Assembly: GCF_047739745.1 (NCBI RefSeq)
Contig: NZ_JBLLVA010000018.1
Location: forward strand, 1 to 64,000
DNA length: 64,000 nucleotides
Source of the DNA: Pseudaminobacter sp047739745
GTDB taxonomy: Bacteria; Pseudomonadota; Alphaproteobacteria; Rhizobiales; Rhizobiaceae
Direction of reading: 5' to 3'
A program made the position numbers and the translations under genes. Of the stretch, positions 24,553 to 31,664 are shown piece after piece. Below the pieces are notes generated by a model, which saw only the letters and a list, made by a program, of their open reading frames with translations, did no database searches and was not told the origin of the DNA. Within the stretch, counting starts at the first letter, position 1, and every line of letters starts with the position of its first letter.

Positions 24553-25371
24553 TTATTCTGCGGTCTGCGGCCACGCTGGCAAACCAGGCAGGCCGGAAGT
24601 CCTGCCGGTTGCAATGAACGACGGATTGACGAAATCCAACTTGCCCTGCTGGTTGCGCTTGCCATAGATCAACGGCTTGCCGTCGGTTGTTCTGGTGATG
24701 CCGCCCGCCGCGCGCAGAACCGCGTCGCCCGCCGCCGTATCCCACTCCATAGTGCGGCCGAAGCGCGGATAGACATCCGCTTCGGCACTGGCGATCAGGC
24801 AGAATTTCAACGACGACCCGACCGACACGATTTCCGCGGCCTGAACCTGGCGGATGAAGTCGTTGGTCTCCGGCGTCCGGTGCGAGCGGCTGGCGACAAT
24901 GCCGAGCGGCACCTGCCCCTCGCGCACCTCGATGCGGCGCCTGCCCGTCATCTGATGGTCGGGCGAAACCTCGATCGCATAGGCAGCACCCGGTCTCCCG
25001 GAAAAAAACCGCCTTGTGCATGGCGCATAGACGACCCCGAGTTCGGGCCTTCCGTTGCGGATGAGCGCGATATTGACCGTGAAATCGGTATGCCGGTCGA
25101 TGAATTCCTTGGTGCCATCGAGCGGATCGACCAGGAAAAAGGTGTCGCCAAGCTCTCGCGGCGCAGCCCCTTCCGAGGCTTCCTCCTCGGCCACGCAGGG
25201 AATGTCGGGAAAATGCGAGCGCAGACCGTCCAGAATGAGCTTTTCGCTGGCGCGGTCGGCGTCGGTCACCGGAGACGCGTCGAGCTTACGCCGGATGATG
25301 ATGTCGGCATTGAAGACGGTCATGACCAGGCGCCCGGCTTCCAGCGCCAGGCGCTCGCATAGAGCGAGCAT
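24553..25371 (-). CDS. cysQ: 3'(2'),5'-bisphosphate nucleotidase CysQ
   Basis: Inositol-monophosphatase-fold phosphatase that removes 3'-phosphoadenosine 5'-phosphate, the by-product of sulfate assimilation. The motifs VTDADRASE, EEEAS and DPLDGTKEF (metal site) are intact, as is the C-terminal WDTAAGDAVLRAAGG. The start at 25371, 10 bp after the cysNC stop, gives 272 aa; the frame is open further upstream within cysNC, so the start is uncertain. Being third in cysD-cysNC-cysQ fits its role of recycling PAP generated from the PAPS made by CysNC. Confidence 0.9.
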   Translation of the reverse strand: MLALCERLALEAGRLVMTVFNADIIIRRKLDASPVTDADRASEKLILDGLRSHFPDIPCVAEEEASEGAAPRELGDTFFLVDPLDGTKEFIDRHTDFTVNIALIRNGRPELGVVYAPCTRRFFSGRPGAAYAIEVSPDHQMTGRRRIEVREGQVPLGIVASRSHRTPETNDFIRQVQAAEIVSVGSSLKFCLIASAEADVYPRFGRTMEWDTAAGDAVLRAAGGITRTTDGKPLIYGKRNQQGKLDFVNPSFIATGRTSGLPGLPAWPQTAE

Positions 25372-25381
25372 CGCCTCGTCG

Positions 25382-27319
25382 TCAGATGCCGTCGCCGTGG
25401 TCGTAGTTTTGATCTGCAATGTCGCGCTCGCGTAACCAGTCCTCAAGAACATCTACCATCTCTTCCGGCGTTTTGCCGAGCGTTTCCAAATGAATTTCCG
25501 GATTTTCCGGCGGCTCATAAGGTGAATCGAGCCCGGTGAAGTTCCTGATCTCACCATTCAGTGCGCGTGCATAGAGGCCCTTGGGGTCGCGGCTGGCGCA
25601 TTCTTCGAACGGCGTATCGACAAACACTTCGACGAATTCGCCTTCCTCCAGCAGTTCGCGCGCTGCCCGGCGTTCGGCGCGGAAGGGCGAAATGAAGGAG
25701 ACGAGCACGATCAGACCAGCATCCGCCATCAGCCGCGCCACCTCGGCGACACGACGGATGTTCTCCACCCGGTCCGCCTCGGTGAAGCCGAGATCGCGGT
25801 TCAGGCCATGCCGAATATTGTCGCCGTCGAGAGTGTAGGTGTGCCTTCCGGCGATATGCAGCTTCTTTTCGAGCAGATTGGCGATCGTCGACTTGCCCGA
25901 GCCGGAAAGGCCGGTGAACCAGAGCACGGCCGGTTTCTGGTGCTTTGCTGCCGCCCGCGCCTTTTTGGCGACATCGAGCGATTGCCAATGGATGTTGTCG
26001 GCGCGCCGCAGAGGATGCAGGATCATGCCGGCGCCAACGGTCGCATTGGTCATGCGATCGATCAGAATGAACGCACCCGTGGCTCGGTTGCCGGCAAATG
26101 CGTCGAACACCAACGGCGACTGCACCGAGATGTTGCACACGCCCACCTCGTTCATCGCCAGAGATTTGGCTGCTTCATGGGCGAAATCGTTGACGTTGAG
26201 ACGGTAGCTGAGATCGGTGACCGCGGCGCTCGTCTGGTCGGTTTCGGTGCGCAGCAGGTAGGATCGGCCCGGCAGCAGCGCCTGCTCGTCGAACCAGACG
26301 ATATTGGCCGCGAACTGGTCGGCCACGTGCGGGCGCGCCGTTGGCGACACCAGCATGTTGCCGCGCGATACCTCGACCTCGTCGTCCAGAACTATGGTGA
26401 CCGCCTGCCCTTCCACGGCTCTCGCAAGATCGCCGCCATGCGCCACGATCCGCCGGACCCGTGCGGATTTGCCCGACTTGGCCACGACGACCTCGTCGCC
26501 CTCTGCAATCGAGCCCGAGGCGACCGTTCCGGCAAAACCGCGGAAGTCGAGGTTCGGGCGATTGACGAATTGGACCGGAAACCGGAACGGCGCTTCCACG
26601 GCCGCCCGCTCGATCTCCACCGTCTCCAGATGCTCTACAAGGCTCGGCCCTTCATACCAGTCCATATTGGCCGAACGGCTGGTGACATTGTCGCCAAAGC
26701 GCGCCGAGATCGGGATTGGGACGATGGTTTCGAAGCCGAGTTTTTCAGCGAATTCAACATACTCAGCGACGATCTTATCGAATGTGCCGCGATCGAAACC
26801 GACGAGATCGATCTTGTTGACCGCAAGCACGATGTGGCGGATGCCGAGCAGCGAGGCGATGATCGAATGCCGTCTGGTCTGGCGCAATATTCCCTGCCTG
26901 GCATCGACCAATACGATCGCCAGATCGGCGGTGGAGGCGCCGGTCGCCATGTTGCGGGTGTATTGTTCGTGGCCCGGCGTATCGGCGACGATGAATTTAC
27001 GCTTCGGGGTGGCAAAAAACCGGTAGGCGACATCGATGGTGATGCCCTGCTCGCGTTCCGCCTCCAGCCCGTCGACCAGAAGCGCGAAATCCACGTCGCC
27101 GCCGGTGGTGCCGTATTTGCGTGAATCGCGTTGCAGCGCCGCAAGCTGATCCTCGAATATCTGCTTCGTCTCGGAGAGAAGCCGACCGATCAGCGTCGAC
27201 TTGCCGTCATCGACCGACCCGCAGGTGAGGAAACGCAACAGCGACTTGCGCTCCTGACCAGCTAGATAATCCTCGACATTGTCGGCTGCGACTATGGCTT
27301 CCGCCCTTACATGGCGCAT
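25382..27319 (-). CDS. cysNC: Bifunctional sulfate adenylyltransferase subunit 1/adenylylsulfate kinase (CysN-CysC fusion)
   Basis: 645-aa fusion. The N-terminal part is the GTPase subunit of ATP sulfurylase with P-loop GSVDDGKS (34-41), the GTPase motifs DTPGHEQY and NKID, and beta-barrel domains. The C-terminal ~195 residues are APS kinase with GLSGSGKST and DGDNIRHGLN. Together with CysD it forms APS and then PAPS. The NodQ-like fusion is common in Rhizobiales. It starts 2 bp after cysD. Confidence 0.95.
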   Translation of the reverse strand: MRHVRAEAIVAADNVEDYLAGQERKSLLRFLTCGSVDDGKSTLIGRLLSETKQIFEDQLAALQRDSRKYGTTGGDVDFALLVDGLEAEREQGITIDVAYRFFATPKRKFIVADTPGHEQYTRNMATGASTADLAIVLVDARQGILRQTRRHSIIASLLGIRHIVLAVNKIDLVGFDRGTFDKIVAEYVEFAEKLGFETIVPIPISARFGDNVTSRSANMDWYEGPSLVEHLETVEIERAAVEAPFRFPVQFVNRPNLDFRGFAGTVASGSIAEGDEVVVAKSGKSARVRRIVAHGGDLARAVEGQAVTIVLDDEVEVSRGNMLVSPTARPHVADQFAANIVWFDEQALLPGRSYLLRTETDQTSAAVTDLSYRLNVNDFAHEAAKSLAMNEVGVCNISVQSPLVFDAFAGNRATGAFILIDRMTNATVGAGMILHPLRRADNIHWQSLDVAKKARAAAKHQKPAVLWFTGLSGSGKSTIANLLEKKLHIAGRHTYTLDGDNIRHGLNRDLGFTEADRVENIRRVAEVARLMADAGLIVLVSFISPFRAERRAARELLEEGEFVEVFVDTPFEECASRDPKGLYARALNGEIRNFTGLDSPYEPPENPEIHLETLGKTPEEMVDVLEDWLRERDIADQNYDHGDGI

Positions 27320-27321
27320 GG

Positions 27322-28227
27322 TCAGAAATACCCCTCGCGCTTCTTCTTCTCCATCGACCCGACCTCGTCCTTGTCGATCAGCCGGCCCTGGCGCTCCGAG
27401 GTGCGGGCAATAAGCATTTCGCTGACGATGCCCGCGAGGTCCGTCGCATCCGATTCGATTGCCGCCGTCAGCGGATAGCAGCCAAGCGTCCTGAAGCGGA
27501 CCAGCCGGTTTTCCACCACCTCGCCCGGCCTCAGCACCATGCGTTCGTCGTCGCGCAGTATCAGCATTCCGTCACGCTCGACCACCGGCCGTTCCTTGGC
27601 GAAATAGAGCGGCACGATAGGAATGTCTTCCTGAAGGATATATTGCCAGATATCCAGCTCGGTCCAGTTGGACAGCGGAAAGACGCGTATCGATTCGCCC
27701 GCCGCTATGCGCGTGTTGAATATCTTCCACATTTCCGGGCGCTGGCTCTTCGGGTCCCAGGCATGGCTGGAATTGCGGAACGAAAAAATGCGCTCCTTGG
27801 CGCGTGATTTCTCCTCGTCGCGGCGCGCGCCGCCGAAAGCTGCATCGAAGCCGTATTTGTCCAGCGCCTGGCGCAGCGCCACCGTCTTCATGATATGCGT
27901 GTGAGTGTTCGAGCCATGGTCGAACGGGTTGATGTTGTCGCGCGCACCCTCCTCGTTGATGTGAACGAGCAGGTCGAAGCCCAGCCGTTCGGCCATGGCG
28001 TCGCGAAATGCGATCATCTCGCGGAATTTCCAGGTCGTGTCGACATGGAGAAAGGGAAAAGGCGGCTTGGCCGGATAGAAAGCCTTCATCGCCAGGTGCA
28101 GCAGGACCGAGGAATCCTTGCCGATCGAATAGAGCATTACCGGCTTGCTGAAGGTCGCCGCCACCTCACGAAATATATGGATCGCCTCGGCCTCGAGACG
28201 ATCGAGATGGGTAAGCTTGGCCAGCAT
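27322..28227 (-). CDS. cysD: Sulfate adenylyltransferase subunit 2
   Basis: Catalytic PP-loop subunit of ATP sulfurylase: sulfate plus ATP gives APS. 301 aa; the pyrophosphatase loop is SIGKDSSV, followed by DTTWKFREM and GARRDEEKSRAKERIFS, all typical. The ATG at 28227 is used because the longer frame begins at an unlikely TTG; the ribosome site is weak. It heads the cysD-cysNC-cysQ operon. No regulator-binding site could be recognised upstream. Confidence 0.94.
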   Translation of the reverse strand: MLAKLTHLDRLEAEAIHIFREVAATFSKPVMLYSIGKDSSVLLHLAMKAFYPAKPPFPFLHVDTTWKFREMIAFRDAMAERLGFDLLVHINEEGARDNINPFDHGSNTHTHIMKTVALRQALDKYGFDAAFGGARRDEEKSRAKERIFSFRNSSHAWDPKSQRPEMWKIFNTRIAAGESIRVFPLSNWTELDIWQYILQEDIPIVPLYFAKERPVVERDGMLILRDDERMVLRPGEVVENRLVRFRTLGCYPLTAAIESDATDLAGIVSEMLIARTSERQGRLIDKDEVGSMEKKKREGYF

Positions 28228-28398
28228 GCGAATGCCTTTGGTGGGCGGCGACGTGACACGAACGCGCAACTAATTGAGACTTCGGCGATTTTCCCAGAAC
28301 GCGCCTTTTGCTCAAGAAGAAGCCTACCAAATTTGCTTGCCTGCCCGATTGGATCGTGCGCCCAAACCTCGTCGGTTGGAAAGCTGTTCTCACACCGG

Positions 28399-28423
28399 AA
28401 AAAAAAGCCGCCATGTGCGGCGG
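28399..28423 (-). terminator. Second terminator downstream of bioY
   Basis: On the minus strand CCGCC and GGCGG close a 6-nt loop and are followed by eight T residues (plus-strand A-run 28399-28406). It lies 15 bp beyond another intrinsic terminator, giving a tandem pair that insulates cysD from bioY transcription. Confidence 0.8.
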
Positions 28424-28437
28424 ACACTCAAAAACGC

Positions 28438-28464
28438 AAAAAGCCGCAGGGGATAACCTGCGGC
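28438..28464 (-). terminator. First terminator downstream of bioY
   Basis: An 8-bp GC-rich stem (28443-28450 with 28457-28464, 6-nt loop) is followed on the minus strand by TTTTT (plus A-run 28438-28442). It lies 24 bp after the bioY stop. Confidence 0.88.
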
Positions 28465-28487
28465 CTTCGGATTTGCTTTGGATTTTT

Positions 28488-29081
28488 CTACTTGTGCTTC
28501 GGCAGCAGTGCCCAGATCGCCGGTGCCAGGGTCGCGGCAAGCGCGACCTTGATAAGGTCGGGCACGATGAACGGAACGACGCCGAACTGCCAGGATTTTT
28601 CCGGGCCGATCAGCGCGGCAAGCCAGGCGAAGCCCATCGCCATCATGACGATCTCGGCGGTGAGGATGGCGCCAAACAGCTTCACCGGGCTACGGTCCCA
28701 ACCGCGATCGGCTGCCCAGCCGACGATTGCGGCCATCACGACGAAGCCGGCGAGGTAGCCGCCGGTGGAGCCCAGCATATAGGCGATGCCGATGCCCTTT
28801 TCCGGGGTGCTCTGGAATACCGGAAGGCCCATCGCGCCCTCAGCCATGTAAAGCAGCAGCGTCGCGACGGCGAGTTTCCTGCCATAGGCGATGGCGATCA
28901 GGAAGATCACCAGTGTCTGGAGCGACATGTCGACCGGACCGAGAACAACCTTCATCCGGGAGGAGAGCGCAATCAGCAGCGTGCCTGCGGCAGCCAGGAA
29001 GATTTGAGTGGCAAGGCGCGCGGCGCGGCCCTCGGGCAGTGCGAGCGACACCAGCGGGCGCGCGATTGTAGAATCTGTCAT
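28488..29081 (-). CDS. bioY: Biotin transporter BioY
   Basis: 197-aa integral membrane substrate-binding (S) component of biotin ECF transport, with about six hydrophobic helices and the family segments VDMSLQTLVIFL and GSTGGYLAGFV. BioY can act alone in some bacteria; no bioM/bioN is nearby, so a solitary BioY or distant energising subunits are implied. The start at 29081 lies six bases after GGGGAGA. I found no BioR-type operator in the short upstream region. Confidence 0.92.
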   Translation of the reverse strand: MTDSTIARPLVSLALPEGRAARLATQIFLAAAGTLLIALSSRMKVVLGPVDMSLQTLVIFLIAIAYGRKLAVATLLLYMAEGAMGLPVFQSTPEKGIGIAYMLGSTGGYLAGFVVMAAIVGWAADRGWDRSPVKLFGAILTAEIVMMAMGFAWLAALIGPEKSWQFGVVPFIVPDLIKVALAATLAPAIWALLPKHK

Positions 29082-29186
29082 ATTTCTCCCCATTCGGTTG
29101 AGGCCAGCGATCGCCGGTCGGGTTCCCGTATATTCGTTGCCATGCTAAGCGGCAAACCATTTTCAACGCTCGCACACCAAAGCTGG

Positions 29187-30104
29187 ATGGATTTCCCGAT
29201 GGCGCTGGACCTGGACACGACATTCGAGCCTGCCTACGGTCAAGCCGTAGTGGTTGCCGAACACGTGCTGCGTGTGACGGTGAACAATCCGAGCGCATTC
29301 ACCTTTCGCGGCACCAACAGCTATATCGTCGGGCGCGACACGCTTGCCGTCATCGATCCCGGACCCGAGGACGATGCCCATTTCGACAGTCTGATGCGCG
29401 CCATAGCGGGGCGGCCGGTCAGCCACATATTCGTCAGCCATACGCACCGCGATCACTCGCCGCTTGCGGCAAAGCTGGCGCTTCAGACGGGCGCCATCGT
29501 CGCGGCCGAGGGGCCGCATCGCTCGGCACGGCCGCTCAGGATCGGCGAAATCAACCCGCTCGATGCCAGCGCCGATTTCGACTTCTCGCCGGACCTGCGG
29601 CTTGCCGACGGCCAGACCGTCGAGGGCGACGGCTGGGCGATCAGCACGGTGCTGACGCCGGGCCACGCGGCCAACCATGCCGCTTTCGCGCTGGAGGGAA
29701 CCGGCATCCTGTTTTCGGCCGACCACGTCATGGCCTGGGCGACGTCGATCGTCGCACCTCCCGATGGCGCGATGTCGGACTATATGGCGTCGCTGGATCG
29801 CCTGATGGAGCGCGACGACACCGTGTTCCTGCCTGGCCATGGCGGGCCGGTCGAAAAACCTGCAGCCTTCATGCGCGGACTCAAGGCCCATCGCAAGATG
29901 CGCGAACGCGCGGTCTTGGAGCGGTTGAATTCCGGCGACCGCACCATCGCGCAACTCGTGGCCGCAATTTATCGCGACACCGACCCACGGCTTCACGGCG
30001 CAGCGGCACTCTCGGTCCTGGCGCATCTGGAGGATCTCGTGGCGCGTGGCCAGGTGCTTGCCGAGGGCGACGTGTCGATCGACGGTTTCTTTTCTCCAGC
30101 CTGA
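29187..30104 (+). CDS. MBL-fold metallo-hydrolase (LACTB2-like)
   Basis: About 305 aa. The metallo-beta-lactamase metal motif HTHRDH, later GHAANH and SADHVM histidine/aspartate ligands, and a C-terminal winged-helix segment (LHGAAALSVLAHLEDLVARG) match the LACTB2/BLACT_WH group of hydrolases. Substrate unknown; relatives include thioesterases and nucleases. Three in-frame ATGs (29143, 29187, 29199) are possible and none has a strong ribosome site; 29187 is a compromise. Confidence 0.85.
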   Translation: MDFPMALDLDTTFEPAYGQAVVVAEHVLRVTVNNPSAFTFRGTNSYIVGRDTLAVIDPGPEDDAHFDSLMRAIAGRPVSHIFVSHTHRDHSPLAAKLALQTGAIVAAEGPHRSARPLRIGEINPLDASADFDFSPDLRLADGQTVEGDGWAISTVLTPGHAANHAAFALEGTGILFSADHVMAWATSIVAPPDGAMSDYMASLDRLMERDDTVFLPGHGGPVEKPAAFMRGLKAHRKMRERAVLERLNSGDRTIAQLVAAIYRDTDPRLHGAAALSVLAHLEDLVARGQVLAEGDVSIDGFFSPA

Positions 30105-30106
30105 TC

Positions 30107-30261
30107 AGGACCAAACGACACTCAGGATTTGAGGCGTGGTATGAGCAAAGGAGCGGAGCCGAAGGCGCCCTGCGCCGAGGCTTCGCGACGCGGAAATGGA
30201 CGATTTTGGCCATATCCCTGCGGGACCCGGCGGATTTCGACCCTGAATGTCGATTGGTCCT
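30107..30261. repeat. 155-bp intergenic element with 20-bp terminal inverted repeats
   Basis: The left end (30107-30126) and right end (30242-30261) are inverted repeats matching at 18 of 20 positions. The GC-rich interior has no coding potential I can support. The element fills the whole gap between two convergent genes, and its right end overlaps the stop codon of the DUF1499 gene. The architecture is that of a miniature inverted-repeat or large extragenic palindrome element. I recall similar ends (GGACCAATCGACATTCAGG) between genes in other Rhizobiales, but copy number is untestable here. Confidence 0.65.
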
Positions 30262-31078
30262 AATCGGCGGGTGGGTCTTCGTCAGGCGCCTCCACCGGCA
30301 TGGCATCTGCTTGCGCGGCCATTTCGGCATCGAGTTCGTCAAGAAAGCCGATGATTCGGGCTGCATTGTCGCCAAGATCATGCCTGCCGTATCGCGAAGC
30401 GGAGCGCATATCGACATAGGTGCTCGTGCCCTCGTCGGTCAGGCGGATCGCCACATCGATCGGGAAAGCCAGAATGGTGGTGTAGGCGACTGCCTCAATC
30501 GTGACTTCGCTTCGTCCTGCGGCCACAGGCTGCGCCCCCTTTATCTGCCAGTCCTTGTTTGTCAGCACCGCCTTGACGGCATTGAGGGCGAGAGTGAATG
30601 GCAGATCATACCGACGCCCTGAGACATTCGGATATCTCGCAAGCTGCAGCTTCTTTTGCCCGGAGGTGAGCGGCGCGACGGGGTTCATATCGGTCGTGCG
30701 CGATCGCGCCGCATCGTTGAGGGCCGGCGGGTCCTCGAGATCGGTGGAAACGTCGTTGAGTTCCGGATAGGCAAAGCCGCGATAGGCCGAAAGCACGAAC
30801 GGCACCAGCACCAGCAGCGCCACGATTGCACCGAAAGTCAGGTCGCCGCCGCCGCGGTCTCCCCTTCGCCAGACGCGCGAAAAGGCCAAGGCCGCCAGAG
30901 CCAGCGCACAGAGCGCAAGCAATGCCACCAGCCCGAACACTACCAGAAACGCCCTGGTCTCAAGAAGGCCGTAACGGTGCGACACCGCGGAGGTCAGCAT
31001 CAACATCGCCGAAAATGCCGCCAGTCTTCGTGACCACACAGCGGCACGCGAGGTTCGCTGTTCCAAATATGCCGCCAT
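30260..31078 (-). CDS. DUF1499-family membrane protein
   Basis: 272 aa with three N-terminal hydrophobic segments (about 17-35, 43-67 and 80-100) and a C-terminal soluble DUF1499 domain with the conserved YDLPFTLALNAVKAVL, DVAIRL and VDMRSASRYGRHDLG segments. Function unknown. The C-terminal tail is acidic and Pro-rich, and its TAG stop lies in the end of the neighbouring 155-bp element, so the tail may have been altered by its arrival. Confidence 0.82.
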   Translation of the reverse strand: MAAYLEQRTSRAAVWSRRLAAFSAMLMLTSAVSHRYGLLETRAFLVVFGLVALLALCALALAALAFSRVWRRGDRGGGDLTFGAIVALLVLVPFVLSAYRGFAYPELNDVSTDLEDPPALNDAARSRTTDMNPVAPLTSGQKKLQLARYPNVSGRRYDLPFTLALNAVKAVLTNKDWQIKGAQPVAAGRSEVTIEAVAYTTILAFPIDVAIRLTDEGTSTYVDMRSASRYGRHDLGDNAARIIGFLDELDAEMAAQADAMPVEAPDEDPPAD

Positions 31079-31234
31079 GTTTTCGCTTCAGATCCGCTCC
31101 ACTCGAAGCGCTTCAATAATGCCTTTGCGTGCGTGGTAGAAGCCCTCAAGCTCCCTTGCCACAATCCGGCCATTGTCGACGCGGATTCTTGGGCAGCGGG
31201 TGGGCTTGACTGGCGACATACGACGAGGTTTCGC

Positions 31235-31591
31235 ATGACCGAACAGTCTGCCGAACAGGATTCCGTGGCCACGCTTGCCGAAACCACCGTCGAGGTTCCG
31301 GTCAAAGGCGAGACCGTTTCGGATCAGGACTTCGAGGACGTCGTTCGCGGCACGCTCGATGCCGTGGGTGGCACGCTGCTGTTCAAGCTGCGGGTCGACG
31401 AGGACGAACATCCCCATCATGCGGCCGCCGCCTTTGTCGGCGAGGGCGAAAACCGCCAGTTTCTGGTCCTGACGATGCCGATCGCGGGCGGTCAGCTACG
31501 GGTCGAGACGGCTGCCGACAGCGCCAGCCCAATCGCTCGCATTGCCGCCGCCTATGCCGGTCTGGCGGACGCCTTTTCTACCGCCGCCTAG
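31235..31591 (+). CDS. Conserved hypothetical protein (118 aa)
   Basis: I do not recognise this family. The product is small, acidic and soluble, with no signal peptide, membrane helix or cysteine. The start at 31235 follows ACGAGG at good distance and drops an implausible N-terminal extension. It is divergent from the DUF1499 gene and ends before ppdK on the other strand. Confidence 0.6.
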   Translation: MTEQSAEQDSVATLAETTVEVPVKGETVSDQDFEDVVRGTLDAVGGTLLFKLRVDEDEHPHHAAAAFVGEGENRQFLVLTMPIAGGQLRVETAADSASPIARIAAAYAGLADAFSTAA

Positions 31592-31602
31592 AACATCGGA
31601 GA

Positions 31603-31622
31603 GTGCGTCCTATCGGACGCAC
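31603..31622. repeat. Extragenic palindrome between hypothetical gene and ppdK
   Basis: GTGCGTCC (31603-31610) and GGACGCAC (31615-31622) form a perfect 8-bp stem with a TATC loop, between two convergent genes. The sequence resembles a GTGCGTCC-NNNN-GGACGCAC palindrome I recall as frequent in Rhizobiales. No T-run follows, so transcription termination would need another factor. Confidence 0.6.
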
Positions 31623-31664
31623 GGGCCTTGGACGATCGCTGTAAACCGGCGAGCGCCATCGTTT

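Noticed and set aside
25372..25452. N-terminal extension of CysQ inside cysNC
   Set aside because: The extra residues are Thr/Ala-rich and unlike the family, and overlap the conserved end of cysNC.
29881..30417. 178-codon minus-strand frame crossing the 155-bp element
   Set aside because: It spans parts of two real genes and the repeat element; its middle peptide is the translated repeat.
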